Both the position numbers and the translations under genes were made by a program. Under the pieces are notes generated by a model that made no database searches, was not told the origin of the DNA, and was given only the letters and a program-made list of their open reading frames with translations. Shown here one piece after another: positions 49,467 through 62,674 of a DNA stretch of 64,000 nucleotides. How positions within the stretch are numbered: position 1 is the first letter of the stretch; the number at the start of each line of letters is the position of its first letter. The DNA is from Archegozetes longisetosus (Eukaryota > Arthropoda > Arachnida > Sarcoptiformes > Trhypochthoniidae): positions 6,777,843-6,841,842 of the forward strand of contig JAEMBT020000003.1 in NCBI GenBank assembly GCA_018873245.2. The letters run 5' to 3'.

Positions 49467-50464
49467 ATTTAATTACAATATTTAAGTATTAACTTATTTT
49501 ATTGATAATTATTTTTCACAACAATCCATAATTGAGCGCTTAGTTTTGGTGAATTCAAAAATTGAATAGTGTTTTAAGTAGTGTTTCAAATGTGTGTACA
49601 GTATATAAAAGTTTGTAAAGTTCTATACAATAGCAGCTAATGAATGACAGTTTTCAATACTCATCATTCACATAATAGAGTATTTGTTGAGAACTTAATT
49701 ATTTTCGGACAATAATATGCAAATTGTTGATCTTATCAATAAGTATTGCTTTATAAACAGATTATTTAAAGTTTTATTCACCTGACTATAATCCATACTT
49801 AACTGGATTTTTATAACTATACCAATATTTTTAAAATAATCACACTTCAAATTTAAGAGCTCAAATTCAAAAATAAACATCACATTAATTTCTTTTTTTG
49901 TAACAGAAGTTTAGTTCATTTCATTCAAATAATTGTTACTTTTCTATACCTATAATTATAATCAGAATCTGATGAAGACTAGACAAATGAAATATTTTAA
50001 AATTAACAATAGTGTAAGGTTACGTAATTATAATCTTCAATCTGTTAATACATTGCTGCATTGTAAAATAGAATGCACAACATAAGAAATCTTAAATAGA
50101 TTTTTAGATCTATGTCAAAATCATCTGTTAGCGTCCAATTTATTGACTAATTATGAGTACTGGCTGAAAAATAAGTATTCATTGTCATCTCTAATGAGCG
50201 AAGTCATCAAAACACATTTTAACTACCTGTACAATTGTTTAAGCTTTTGCTGAAATAAAGTATTTGTTGAGGTAAAGTTTGCTTCAAAACTCTTACTATT
50301 GTGCAAAAGGTTGTATAGTCTTCTAAAATCTCGATTAACTCTACTAAGATTACATATAGATTATATATTGTAGCACTTCGCCATTATGTGATGAATATGA
50401 ATGCGAGTGAAAATTATATTTTCATAAATACTATTGACTAGTAATATGATTATTATTTCAATGA
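49467..50464. other. Convergent 3' spacer (IPP and TMEM38B)
   Basis: The tails of IPP (+) and TMEM38B (-) face each other across about 1 kb of AT-rich sequence. No gene or repeat is recognised. Confidence 0.5.
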
Positions 50465-52167
50465 CTAATCTTTCTTTTTGGCAGTTTCAGATTTTCCATT
50501 CCTTGACAGTTCACCTTTGGGATTATTGGCATCTCCGCTACCTTTTGCTAAAAAATAAATCAAATTTCAATTCAATTTCGATTAACACAAAGTTATTGAA
50601 CTCTTACTTCCAGACAAGACACTGCCCAATGCATCCCAAACTCCACCGAAAAATATAGCACAGAACAGATTTTCGAATGGAACAAATGGGTCGTGAATAC
50701 CCAAGAGCATGGATGACAGTTTGAAGTATACAAAGAATATAACAATGCCGAAATAAACTAAAGCATGTGGTGCTGAGATCCAGTCTGTTTTCTTATCAAT
50801 TATGAAAACAATAGACGCAGCGATACTGGCCTTTGTCGCGCTGTTTGTGGTATGATAGGATAAAATCAGAAAAATTATCACTTCATTCGATATTAATCGG
50901 TTTCTTACAAGGTTGGCGACAAGAACTCAATTGCATTCGGTGTCCAAACGCCTCGTAAAGTTCGTTCGATCAGCTTCAAGAAAGCAGACCCGTTTCCTAA
51001 TCAATTTGAAAAATTAGTTCATTATTCGTTACCTCTTTTGAAAGTTTATATCAGCTCGTTTTAAACTATCGAAAGCTATTTGAATATTTGATTCGATGAA
51101 CTACTTCTATGAAATGAACTTTTCAGAGACTAATGATTATACCTTTGATCGTTCCAATAATTATCATTATGAGAAAGCCGTTCGGATAAACTTTAGCTGC
51201 ATGAAGCACTCCATCATGGACTTTCTTACATCTAATCACTTCTTTCATGGCGGCAATAACTATCTTGATCGGCAAGAATTTGCAAATTTTGTAAATGATA
51301 TCAAATGGTGAGTAAAACATAAGATACCTGTAAAAGTATAAGAATTGATATAAAAAATTAAAGTTAAATAAGCCAATTACCAAACGGCTGTCGCTAAAAG
51401 CAATTGATTCGAATTCTTGAAAGCACCTAAAATAGGTTCTGCGAGTAGAAAACTGGCCAAAATATTTCCAGCAAACACTGATACCATACATGATACCCAA
51501 CACGCGAATGGATGCTTTCGAGAAAACGGGTGACACCCTATTAGCAAATACAATTTAGATATTAATTTCATTTTAATACTGATATTACAAGATTACGGCT
51601 TCTCTTAATCCGCTCATCAAAAATTCATCTAATCATTAGCTTGTTGAGCAAATTAGCAATGATTCTATCAAATACTACCACAAGACAGACTAAAAATCAA
51701 CACGATTTTACAGCATCTAAGAATCAGTCTAAACGAATTTTTCGGTAAAATATAACTTGCAGTCAAAATATTGATTAAAACTGGCTCAGAAGTAATTCAA
51801 AAATCCTTACACAAACATTCGTGTCAATAATGTATTGATTAGATTAGGTTAGGTTAGATTGATTAAAAATAATTACATAAGAATATAAGTATGAGTTTGA
51901 GTATAAGTTTGAAATGTCAAAAATGTATGAGTGGTAGAAAGCTATTACTGATGGTAAGTTATTAATAGCTACTGGCATGTGAGATTGGTTTAATTTAAAT
52001 TAGCATCGTACTTTACTCAATAGAATAGAGTTATAATCATAATTACCAGCTGCAAGGTCTTCCCTCATGTAGAGACAAGCAATGATACAATGGGCCAGGT
52101 CGAAGTAGGGGAACATCTTCAACTTCGTTACCTGGTTCGCGATTTCGAGAAAGGCTTCGGGGTCCAT
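50465..52167 (-). CDS. TMEM38B: Trimeric intracellular cation channel (TRIC)
   Basis: TRIC channels carry monovalent counter-ions in the ER/SR membrane during calcium release (known for the family). Six minus-strand exons: 52167-52047, 51537-51381, 51327-51143, 50996-50909, 50840-50608 and 50547-50465. Phases agree throughout, giving 288 aa, the usual TRIC length. Landmarks are FPYFDLAHCIIACLYMRED, RKHPFACWVSC, SPFDIIYKICKFLPIK, the lipid-binding AMKEVIRCKKV, GNGSAFLKLIERTLRGVW and the hydrophobic helices of exons 3-5. The C-terminus KKKD is a KKXX-type ER retrieval signal. The symbol follows the vertebrate family; arthropods usually have a single TRIC gene, so A or B cannot be distinguished. 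Confidence 0.92.
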
Positions 52168-53850
52168 CCTGGCTTTGCTTTGATCAGTCGATTCTATCTA
52201 TTTGTATTTAATCTTCGTAAAATTTAAAAATTTCGGTGGCAGATTTCGAGTTTGATCGTAATAAATAAAATGATTGCAATCATGAATGCGATGAAAGTAT
52301 ATTACAATTTATGCTATATGCAAATGTTAATCAATGCCAAAATAGAGTTTGATAAAACGAGAGTATATCTACTGTATAGTAGATTTCCTAACGATGACGT
52401 GCCATACGCGATAAGTTGACTTATTTTGAGCACTCTCTCGCTGCCTGACGAGACATGAGACACAGCTTTCTACACGCATCGAGAATAAGTGCGCGCAGTT
52501 TTGACACATTCCCAAATATTTGCCTCTTTAATTCTCAATTTTATCTCTACTTATTCTCTATTCTTCTCAACTATTCTAATATTTGTGTTCAGATTGTTTC
52601 AAATTTGAATTAATTGTGAAATATTACGCATTATTAGTGAAGGAGAATTTGAAATGTGCAAACGTTTGCATGGGTCAAGTCCAAACAATTATCATTTATT
52701 CAATAAAAATAGCACATCTTTACTACAATGCAATTTAATGAAACAATCACAATGATTGCACAACACTTCCTAAATACCATTAAATAGGTTTTCATTTGAG
52801 GACTTGAAATCATGGCTCAAGTGATAATAATAATTGTGATTCGTTAGAAGTAATTCGATATGAGCCCTATTCGCAAACTTTGTAATGTTTAAACTAGTTA
52901 GATAAATATTTGTCTGCCGTTTTTGCTAATCATATGAATCAACGTTTAAAAGCAAGATCCATATATATTACAATTTTGGAGTTGAATTTCTGATAATCAC
53001 CCATAAGTCTTAATCAGTTTTGTCTTATGATAACTTGAAATTTGACACTTAATAGTATATTTATAAATGAGAGTATAATGTGAGAAAAGTGTTTCAATCT
53101 CGAGTACTTAGAGTCGAGTGTTTTAAAATTGCGAAAGGTTACATTCTATTAATAAAAATGAGGTAAAGTATTATCAAAACGGGGTCTTCAAAGTTAAGTG
53201 AGAATGTATTATTATGATTATTTATCTTTTAAATTAGATACGTTATGGTTGAGAGGTTCAATTTTGAATAACTAGAAAGAAAGTTCACTTTCCAGTTGAC
53301 TATTATGAATACAATTCAATTATTTCTACATTACTTCATATATTTAGTTCACAAGCGAAGGTTTTTCCTCAAACCATATTCACGAACTAACAGTAAACTT
53401 AATAGATATGAGTTTTAAATTAATCGATTTTCAATTGAATGAAATAATAAAATCATGTTTACGTGAACGAACCTGAATAGAGATGCTTTCAAATTTGGGA
53501 ACTTAAAAATTCTGGATTGGCATTGAGTCATATCTTAAGAATCAGTTATTCATTATCACACCTGTCGCTACGCTGTCACGAATACCAATTAATGCATGAT
53601 TAAAAATCCGTTTTTGTTCAACCATATTCTGAAATACTTTTTGACATGAATCAACTGCTGTTAATTCCAAAAGAAATTTCAATTGCAGTTATTAAGTGGT
53701 CATTTATGTGATAATGATTGTTAGTATACGAAAGCTTTATTAAAGATAATTTTCTTTTAGTCAATTTAAATTAAGTATTTTAGTGTAAATTTATATAATT
53801 GATGTTCTTATCTGGCTCTAAAAAGTTCGTTTGTAAAGTTTCTGCGAGCT
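52168..53850. other. Divergent upstream region of TMEM38B and CRMP
   Basis: About 1.7 kb of AT-rich sequence that must hold two promoters pointing apart. A TGACGTG motif (about 52395) lies about 230 bp upstream of TMEM38B. No further element is recognised. Confidence 0.4.
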
Positions 53851-56800
53851 ATGTCCGGAAGTATATTTTACAAAACTTCAAGCTCTAATTGCTTGAGTTC
53901 AAGTGCTCCGCCACATAGCAAACCATCACTCAGTCGATCGACATCAGCACTTTTTGACATAGTCTCCGATCCAAATGGCTTTAAATCACCGCAATTGAAA
54001 CCATCAAAAAATATTGGGTTCAGTTCCCCCAACAGTATATTCAATCGATTGAAGACAGAAAGTAGTCTAAGTAGTGCTCGTACTAATCGTGCGCATATAC
54101 AATCAAGTTCTATTTTCAATGTTATCAAACCTAAAAAACTGCTTCAAAACACTATTTCACATCACTTCAATCAAATGCCTTCAAAAGGAATTGATTCTGA
54201 ACCCATTCAGTCTAAGACTGTCTCAAGAGATGTTGAGGCCAAGCCCTGGACTAAAGGTCGAGCTAAAGATACGGTAAGTTCTTGTCTAAAGATTTGATTG
54301 AGCAAAAGAGCAGGTGTTGTAGCTGTGGATTCGTGAACGAAAATTAATTCTATAATTATCACTATTATTTGAAAGCACGCTATGTTTTATTATTGCTTTA
54401 ACTTTCTCGTATTAAATGCTTTGAAAATGATTTTAACTGTATTTGCTGCTCGACCGCAACCAAATAACGATTCGAGTATGTCAAAAAACTTGAAAATTCA
54501 TTTCCTTACTCAATGATATGTTAGTTGTTCCTTATATTATTGCCGAAAATATGAGAAGATTTAGAATAGCTGTAAGTATTTCTTTTTATTATAGTAGGTA
54601 TCTTATAATAGATATCAAATTAAGTCTCAGTAAATAGTTTTATGTTAAACTAAGTTCACTTAGAAAATGTTCCTATTTATTAAAATCAAATAATAATTAT
54701 TTGTAAATTTCTTAACAATCTTTTGAATAATTAATAACTTGTTTTTGCTAATTATATAATTACAATTTCGTGATAAAAGGTTTCAGTTTTTGTGATAATT
54801 TGAAATGGTCTTATTTTTTGACATTGAGCAAAGCTAAACAGAAAATAGATTGCTTGTAAATTCATGAAAGAAAATTAAAAAAGAAAGGGCCCGTCCGGGA
54901 TTTGAACCCGGGACCTCTCGCACCCAAAGCGAGAATCATACCCCTAGACCAACGGGCCTGTGATATAAAAGCTTTGAGTTGAAAGAAACATGTTGACCGT
55001 TTAACAGGGCATTTCAAATAGTAAGGTGTGGCTTTCTGTTAACTCACAAATCACGTTCGGCTTTGAAAGAAGTCTGATAAAATACATTACGAATCACAAG
55101 CGCTTTCATTGATTAAAAACTGATTAATAGTAAACTTTGTGAACTTATGTTTACTAATCATTCATTTGATCGCCTACATACTTCTCTTATGAATAACTCA
55201 AGTAAAACAATATTGAAATACTATTAACAGACAATAAATGTCCTTCAAATGTATCTTTACTATAAACTAATGCACTGCTATTTGTGTAAATAATTTTCGG
55301 TACTAATAGCTCCTCGGTTTAGATTTTAGTTTTACTTCACTTTTCAATAATGAGCTTAGGCATTTGTTTCAGTTGACATCAGCACAGCTTATGAAAAAAA
55401 AATTATGAAAATCTTTGAGAAAAGGCTCATCAACAAGTTTATGAAAGTTTGGTGATAACCGCACAGAGATTTGAATACAACCAATAACTATTGATTGAAC
55501 AACTTTCTTTCTCAGTTAATTTGTTAAACTGGCTATTATTTCTCATAACCGAACACTTGAACTTGAATTTTCAAACTAGTCATTAGGAAAGATTTTCAAG
55601 AACCGAAAGGTCAAACTTTAGTTATGATAAGTGAATTGTATTGTAAAACGTTTGTTATGTACAAAAGCGTTGGACTAGCAGAACTTAGAGTTTAGTGACA
55701 CATGATAGCATTTTAAATTTGATTTCTCTCTATAACATCATTTCAATTAAATTACACTCTAATAGGCATCTATCGTTTAATTATACCAAAAATCTATTAC
55801 TAGTCTATTTGATACTTGGATTATATTAACAAAAACATGACAAGTCCTAGCACTAAGAAAGTTCCCATTCATTTGCAGGTATTGTTTCAAATCAATTAAT
55901 CATATCTTCATTATGATATTAGTGCTGTTTTCGTATCAATATTGAGCTTTTTGTTGTTATAACAAACTCTCCGCTACAATAAAACTTTGTTACTCTGTCT
56001 TCAGCTTGAACACGTCAAAAGCTGATCACATTTCAATCATTTATATTGATATAAAAGCGATCGTAAAGCTAAACTAAAAGCTTATCTGTTGTTTTCAGCA
56101 TGATTGAAAGTGTTTTCTGTTTTGTATTGATATAGAGCTCTCAAAATCGACTTCTTATAAAAGGTGGTCGTTGTGTCAACGATGATGCGATATTTGACTC
56201 GGATATCTTCATAGAAGAGGGAATTATTAAGTATGTTATCAAATTATGGTTAGATTTGACACTTATTAACGAATTGAACCATATTATAGACAAGTAGGAC
56301 CCCATCTAATAGTCCCAGGAGGGGTCAGGACTATTGACGCACGCGGACATTATGTCATTCCAGGCGGAATCGACACCAACACTCGTCTTCAGTTCCCATT
56401 CATGGGTACGCGAACTATCGATGATTTCTATAGCGGCACAAAAGCAGCTCTGGCTGGAGGAACTACGATGATCATCGACTTCGCTGTTCCTGATGCATCC
56501 AACCGAAGCCTATTAGACACTTACGACAAATGGCGCACCTGGGCTGACGAACGAGTTTGCTGCGATTATGGCCTTCATGTGGCAGTTACTGATTGGAAAG
56601 AAGGACAAACTGACAAAGAAATGGCAACTTTGGCCAAAGAGAAAGGCGTCAATTCGTTCAAGTGTTTCATGACATACAAGAACTCCTATATGTTGAGTGA
56701 TTCGCAGCTAATCTCAGTCTTCAAGGAATGTCGAGACCTCGGAGCTCTGGCTCAGGTTCACGCAGAAAATGGAGATATCATTGAATCTAATACTCGAAGA

Positions 56801-57946
56801 CTACTCAGTCTTGGGATCACTGGTCCAGAGGGACACTTACAAAGCCATCCAGAAGAAGTAGAAGCGGAGGCAACTAATCGGGCAATAGTCTTGGCTAATG
56901 AAGTGAATTGTCCTCTTTATGTGGTTCATGTGATGAGTCGTTCTGCAGCTGACGTCATAGAGAAAGCGAGAGCCAGAGGTTGTATCGTATTTGGCGAAGT
57001 TTTGGCTGCAAGTATTGGCACAGATGGCACTCATCATTACAACAAGTGTTGGCGACACGCGGCCGCTCATGTCATGTCACCACCTATTCGACCCGATAGA
57101 ACCACTTCTGAGTATTTGATCAATTTATTAGGATCGGCCCAATTACAGACGGTTGCTTCAGATCATTGTGTATTCAGTGCAGCTCAAAAGGCTTTGGGTG
57201 CAAACGATTTCTCCAAAATCCCGAACGGTGTCAATGGAGTCGAAGAGCGTCTTATGGTTTTATGGGAAAAGGCTGTGAAAACCGGCAAATTGGATGCCTC
57301 GCAATTTGTTGCAGTCACGAGCACTAATGCAGCAAAAATATTCAACTTGTATCCTCGTAAGGGAAGAATCGCAGTCGGATCTGACGCTGATTTGGTTGTT
57401 TGGGGACAAAAGCCTCGAGTCATAAAAGCAGAGTCTCATCAATCAAGTGTTGATTTCAACATATTTGAAGGAATGTCTGTCTCGTTTGGACCTATAGTCG
57501 TTATCAGTAACGGTAGAGTTGTTTTAGATGAGGATGGATTGAGAGTAAGTCAAGGAAGCGGTCGATTTGTGCCGAGCGCCACATTCGCTCCTTTGGTTTA
57601 CAACAAAATCAGAGAAAGAGAAAAGATCGGACCAATTAAGGTGGACAGATCTGGGGCTGAAACAAGCAAGGCTCAAACCAATGAATCGACGAATGGCGTA
57701 AAGGCAACGGTTGCGCCTGTTTTGGCCAATGAGCCAGTTATAGTACCGTCCCATATAACAGGAGACGACGCTTCGAACCCCGACAGCTCTGGCGCTTTCT
57801 TCAGAGCCCCCACTAGAAGTGGTGTCAGAAACTTACAGGACTCGTCCTTCAACTTGAGTGGTGCGCAAATCGATGACGACAAGCTCAACAAGACTGCAAT
57901 ACGAGTCCATAACCCGCCGGGTGGTCGTTCGAGTGGCATCTGGTAA
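53851..57946 (+). CDS. CRMP: Collapsin response mediator protein, long isoform
   Basis: CRMPs are cytosolic, dihydropyrimidinase-derived proteins that bind tubulin and act in axon guidance (family knowledge). Long form: exons 53851-54273, 56136-56230 and 56290-57946, in phase, 724 aa. The Ser-rich 141-residue first exon resembles, in position and composition, the long N-termini of vertebrate CRMP-A forms. The core has SSQNRLLIKGG, YVIPGGIDTNTRLQFPF, GTKAALAGGTTMIIDF, LGALAQVHAENGDI, ASDHCVFSAAQKALG and NLYPRKGRIAVGSDADLVVW. The HxH metal pair of dihydropyrimidinase is replaced by N and R (IDTNTR), so hydrolase activity is unlikely. The later metal-site residues (Lys of MTYK, His of QVHAEN and VVHVMS, Asp of ASDHC) remain. 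The C-terminal signature VRNLQDSSFNLSGAQIDDD is CRMP-type. Confidence 0.93.
54887..54958 (-). tRNA. tRNA-Pro (anticodon TGG)
   Basis: 72 nt on the minus strand. The acceptor stem GGCCCGT pairs with ACGGGCC. The A box is TTGGTCTAGGGGTATG. The anticodon stem TCTCGC/GCGAGA has loop TTTGGGT (anticodon TGG). The B box GGTTCAAATCC lies in the T arm. A T-run (tttcttttttaatt) follows on the same strand as the Pol III terminator. It lies antisense inside the first CRMP intron. Confidence 0.95.
55837..55878 (+). CDS. CRMP: CRMP alternative first exon (short isoform)
   Basis: ATG 55837 opens 14 codons (MTSPSTKKVPIHLQ) that end at a cag|gt donor in phase 0, so they splice in frame to 56136 and give a 597-residue protein. 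The sequence resembles the short N-termini of vertebrate CRMPs. The use of two promoters is inference. Confidence 0.75.
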
Positions 57947-58258
57947 TTGAATCTTTGCACAGCCGCTTATCTCCTATGGCATTTATACTTAACTTTTAAC
58001 TTATTCACTCCAATCTTTACACAATTGTAGTGTTTTTAATGATCTGCTTTACATTCCCTGACCTTTAATGCATTAGTTTTGCAAAATGTGATTCAATGTT
58101 AAATAATTTGATTTATATTTGGTTTAACTTCATTAAATGTTAAAATTGTTTTATGATTTATGCAAATGGCCACTATATTAAAATGTCACTTTGTATTTAA
58201 AAATTAATTCAAATAACAAATTTTCGTTTTATAAAACTTCAAATTTTATTAAATCAAT
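57947..58258. other. Convergent 3' spacer (CRMP and RPL12)
   Basis: A short AT-rich stretch between the CRMP stop and the RPL12 stop. The two 3' UTRs must lie very close or overlap. No AATAAA is seen for CRMP. Confidence 0.5.
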
Positions 58259-58939
58259 TTATTCATCTGGTACATCAATTTCTTTTGACCTAATCTTTTC
58301 GATGATATCGTGTGGATGTGAGCCATCAACAGTACAGCCAACACTCGATGCGGTGCCAAGAATTTCTTTGACTGTTCCTAAACATATGAATTTTCGAGTT
58401 AGAACTTTATCAAAGTTACTTAAAGGATATCATAAAGTTATAAAACATATTTGATAAATGAGCGGCTATTGATTATAAAAATGATAATGAATGGATACCT
58501 TCGAGCTTTCGCGCCATACTTCTTGGTCGCATTGTTCTAGCGATAGCAACGATTTCGTCGAACGTAAGGTTTCCACTATGTTTGACATGCTTTACCTTCT
58601 TACGATCTCTGGGTGGCTCTTTTAAACCCTTAATGATGAGCGAAGCAGCCGAAGGCACCACGTCGATGGCTGCTTGACGGTTTTGAATGGTCAGCTTCAC
58701 TGTAATCTTTAATCCTTTCCAGTCCTGAGTGGCTTTTGCGATATCATCACCTACCTTTTTAGGCGAAAGACCCAATGGACCGATCTTTGGGGCCAATGAA
58801 GAGGTAGCACCGACTTCACCGCCGACAACTCGCAAGTAGACTATCAATACAAGTATTTAAGTAAATTAAATAAATAGTTAATTAAGTAAATAAACCAAAT
58901 ACCAATTTTAATTTCTGAGGGATCAAACTTTGGAGGCAT
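58259..58939 (-). CDS. RPL12: 60S ribosomal protein L12 (uL11)
   Basis: Component of the GTPase-associated stalk base of the large ribosomal subunit. Minus-strand exons 58939-58903, 58840-58499 and 58377-58259 agree in phase and give 165 aa, exactly the usual eukaryotic length. Landmarks are [64 protein letters not shown], and a C-terminus with [18 protein letters not shown]. The start ATG sits 37 nt before the first intron. The gene is divergent from DEF8, with about 490 bp between the starts. Confidence 0.97.
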
Positions 58940-59433
58940 ATTTGTGGTGTGGATGAGATCTTATATCTCGACCAAATTAATTATCAATGATTAGTTTCAC
59001 CACAAACTGGGTTTTAAACACGTTTTGGGTATTAACGCTAATGCGGAAAAGGATGTGTTTCTTATCAACACGCTCTAAGAATGTCTTTTTCTACTACGTA
59101 TTTTTTGTACGAACCATAAATTATATGACGCCATAAATAATCACAACTTTACTATTATTTACAATATTAACAGAAACGAACTTTAGTTTTAATTAATTTA
59201 GAAATGGATTAACAATGAATTAATTACAATTATTTGAATTCTAGTTATTTACATAAATTGAATACTTTCAACTTAATCGAAATAACAATCAATTAAGATA
59301 AACTACTTTTAATAGATTTACTCAATATGTATTAAATTTTTCATATTTTTAATCATTTTTAATCAGATTATATTTCGAATAATTTATTAAATATTTTAAT
59401 TTGTATTAATCATTAATATATAAATTCAATTAA
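58940..59433. other. Divergent promoter region (RPL12 and DEF8)
   Basis: Very AT-rich 494 bp between two divergent starts. No TATA box or pyrimidine-rich start tract can be defined with confidence. Confidence 0.45.
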
Positions 59434-61088
59434 ATGCCTTTGACTTCCATTATGTCAACAATTGGTCAAAATGATGATAAAGAAAACAAGTTATGTCTAA
59501 ATGAAGACCATTTCAGTCACGATCAAAATCAAAGTCAAAATGAGGAATTGGTTAGTTATTCATAACTCATTCAATTATTATTATTATTATTATTATTAAT
59601 TTATTTTTTATCAAAATAGGGTTTAAGTACTGAGAGTCAGATCGAGTCCGCAATTGCTAAACATATCAAAGTCCTTCGAACTCAAACCGATGACGAAATG
59701 AAGAAAAAATTAGTTATAAAAATATGTGAATTGAGAATTAAATTAAGCCAATTAAATGACATGAACGAGCAAACTTATGTCTGTGGACATAAACTAATCA
59801 AATGCAATGACTCTAAAACTGCTTCACTCGTTTGCGATCACTGTTTGAAAAAACAGAAAACATCGCTTAAAATATTTCCGACGAAGAAGAATGAAAACTA
59901 TTTATTAATTTGTCAGTTCTGTGAATTTCTTATTCATCAAAAATGCCAAAATAATGTAAGATATTAGCAAAACTTGATATAGATAACTAATTATTTTTTC
60001 AGTTGACTAATAGCTATTTTTTCTCGATTTACAGTTAATCCGAAAGTGTCCTAAACTTCTGTTCGAAGAAAGTGCTTTGAATTTCGCTCAAATTCATACC
60101 ACTCGAAACGTTATTCTGAAAATCTGTCCCGAAATTGGACTCTCGAATCAACAGTTCAGATGTGCCGAATGTAAAACAGTTATTAGTTTTGCAAATAGCC
60201 GAATCTGTGATTATAATGGTTTATATTATTGCAATAATTGTCACTGGGGTGAATCCGATTCAGTCATAGTCCCTGCGCGACTCATCCATAACTGGGATTT
60301 TACTCCACGACCTGTTAGTCGTAGTTCCCTTCAAATAATTAATTACATCAAACTTAAACCCATCTTATTTAATATAACCGAATTGAATTCAATGCTTTAT
60401 GGCTTAGTTGATGAATTGGCACAAATTAAGGTTTTTATAAATTGATTATTTAATTGAACGCAATCCAAACTAAGCTCAAGTCTTATGATTGACAGAGAGT
60501 TCGCAGCGAATTGTCACAAATGTCTAAATATATCCGATTATGCAAGCAACCCGTTAAACCAAAATTACATATAAGCAGTTATCTGGTCGATGAAAGAGAG
60601 TTAAATTCATACTCATTATCCGACTTGTGTAATCTCCAACAACTCTTCAAGTCTCTATCCGAAGCGCACAATATATTTATGCATCACATCATAAATGATT
60701 GTGAAGTAAGTGATTACCAATTTTTATGGTTAATTTTCTGATTCATTTTCTCATTCATTTTCTCATTCATTTTCTCATTCATTTCAAACTATGTTTTAGG
60801 GATGCCGTGGAAAAGGATTTTTTTGTGAATTATGTCGTGATAAAGAGGATATTCTTTTTCCATTTTCTTCTAATATAGCTAATTGCATAAAATGTTCAGC
60901 AGTTTATCACAAGTAATTGAGCTAAAAAACTTCCTTTTTTTGATGTATTGCTATTGAAGATGAAAAAATTGTTTTACTTTTAAAGGAACTGCTATTTCAG
61001 ACGAAACAAAATGTGTCCGCGATGTGAAAGGCTGAAAGGAAAGCAGGAACAGACGAAGGACGATCTAAATTCGAATAGTATTGAGTGA
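59434..61088 (+). CDS. DEF8: DEF8 homologue (Rubicon-homology domain)
   Basis: DEF8 works with PLEKHM1 and Rab7 in lysosome positioning and secretion (family knowledge). Exons 59434-59550, 59620-59955, 60035-60430, 60496-60705, 60800-60912 and 61001-61088 agree in phase and give 419 aa. An N-terminal C1-like zinc finger (CDHCLKK, CQFCEFLIHQKC) is followed by the Rubicon-homology domain: ICPEIGLSNQQFRCAEC, YYCNNCHWG, VPARLIHNWDFTPRPVSR, GCRGKGFFCELCRDKEDILF and MCPRCERLK. These match vertebrate DEF8 in order and spacing. A second ATG at 59452 is possible. Intron 1 holds an (ATT)n run and intron 4 a 12-bp tandem repeat. Confidence 0.93.
60741..60784 (+). repeat. 12-bp tandem repeat in DEF8 intron 4
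   Basis: ATTCATTTTCTC repeated 3.7 times, exact. It lies just before the acceptor at 60799. Confidence 0.9.
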
Positions 61089-62674
61089 TTGATTGCGTTA
61101 TTTATATTAATTTTATTATTTATTGATTCGATAAATTTCTATATATTCGTAATCAAATATATTTCATAATATATACTGGATTACTAAAGATATGGAATTG
61201 TTTTAATTACTTAAATTTTTAATAAATACTAATTTGAAGTTAGTTCATTGAATTTATTAAATTTCAAATTGGATTTTCCCACGAAAAGCAACAATCAGTT
61301 CATAAGTTTTGCATTCATTATGATTTGCTGAGGCTTTAGAAAATTAAAATGCTATGCAAAAGTATTGGTAGTTATCATTTTCTGAATTTACCAATCAGTT
61401 CATAGCAAACAGATTGAATAGATTGCATAATAGCTGAACAATAAAGTAAAGATTGTGAATGTGGTATTAAAATAGTTACTATAAAGATCTAGCCTTTTTT
61501 ATTTGATTGCACTGTAATATTTGATATGATACAGGTTTAGTTCAAGGGGTAAGTAAACCACTTTCAATATGAAAACGGTGTATAACCTGTTCATAACCTA
61601 GATTTATATGTATATATGACAGCATTCATTTAATCTTAGATATGAGTTTTGTTCATCCTAGAGCATATGCCTAATCAATACAGATTATGTAATAATAGGT
61701 AATTGATAGCGTTTAATATTTTGTGTTCTTATTCGGTAAGTATTTCAAGTTAGGCGTATACGTTAAAGCCTGTTCATTCATGTGTGTATTTGTAAAGAAT
61801 AATTGTTTTATTCTTTCACATCGTTCTGCACTCGAGTGAGTAATATTTAATTTCAATTTCAAGGCTATTGTGATGTATCGCCTTTTGGACGGTAATAAAG
61901 CAAATAATACAAATCTTGTGATTATTAGCTTATCTAAAATACTGGCTTAAAAGGTGTTGACTGTAAAACACGAACAACTATTCCGGCAGAGAGCCAAACT
62001 TTGATCTCAAATAAGCAACAATCAAAAGGCAACGTTCTCTTAATACGCTTTTTTAATGCAGAGTTGTTTAGTTGAATGCAATACATTATGCAAGACTTAG
62101 ATTTCATATTCTTTTCTATCCCTCTTCTCTCGATTCGATAGCTTTTTATAGAACTATTTAAAGTTAGTAAATGTTTAGTATCCTTGAAAAGGACCGGTAT
62201 AGGCACCAAGTTGTGTATAGTAACTGTTTATAATGAAAGTTAAATAGAACAGAACTCTAGTGAAATCAGAGATCAAACTGGATTTTACAGATACCAGTTA
62301 GTCAATCATACGACCAAACTGCACATAAATTAGTTGTACCATTGAAGAAAGTGATCAGCCTTGGAATCTACATCTTTTCTCTACGAGCCTCACTTATCTA
62401 ACTTGGATTCTGAGTTTTTCACTATCGTTTTTTGACCGTTACAGCTGTTGTGCTGTTATTTCTTTTGTGCTTATGTTGTGCTTATATAGCATTCATATAC
62501 AGCGTTCATATACAGTATCCTTTTATCGATCTCTCACACCTTAAAAGATACTGTCTATCTAAACATTGTATTGAGTCAAACCTTCATTGATTCTTTTCAA
62601 AATAAGTTCAAAAGTTAGTCTTAATATGCATTGACTCATAAATTTGTTGTTATTTCTAAATAAGAAGCTACAAA
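61089..62674. other. Intergenic spacer between DEF8 and the ASB-type gene
   Basis: About 1.6 kb with no supported gene. The minus-strand frame at 61934-62209 has no recognisable domain. The right end must carry the promoter of the ankyrin-SOCS gene. Confidence 0.5.

Larger units (their letters stand above)
54274..56135 (+). other. CRMP: First intron of CRMP (long isoform)
   Basis: About 1.9 kb that also holds the antisense tRNA-Pro and the alternative first exon at 55837-55878. Nothing else is recognised. Confidence 0.5.

Noticed and set aside
51096..51311. Plus-strand frame opposite TMEM38B
   Set aside because: It overlaps conserved TMEM38B exon 3 and has no domain of its own.
51843..51858. 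TTAGG-like pair as telomeric sequence
   Set aside because: Only about two units; not distinguishable from chance.
52394..52402. TGACGTG motif as an unfolded-protein-response element of TMEM38B
   Set aside because: A single short motif in 1.7 kb is expected by chance; no second site or spacing support.
56837..57960. Minus-strand frames within CRMP
   Set aside because: Shadows of a conserved plus-strand exon.
61934..62209. Minus-strand frame of 91 residues
   Set aside because: No recognisable domain or splice partners.
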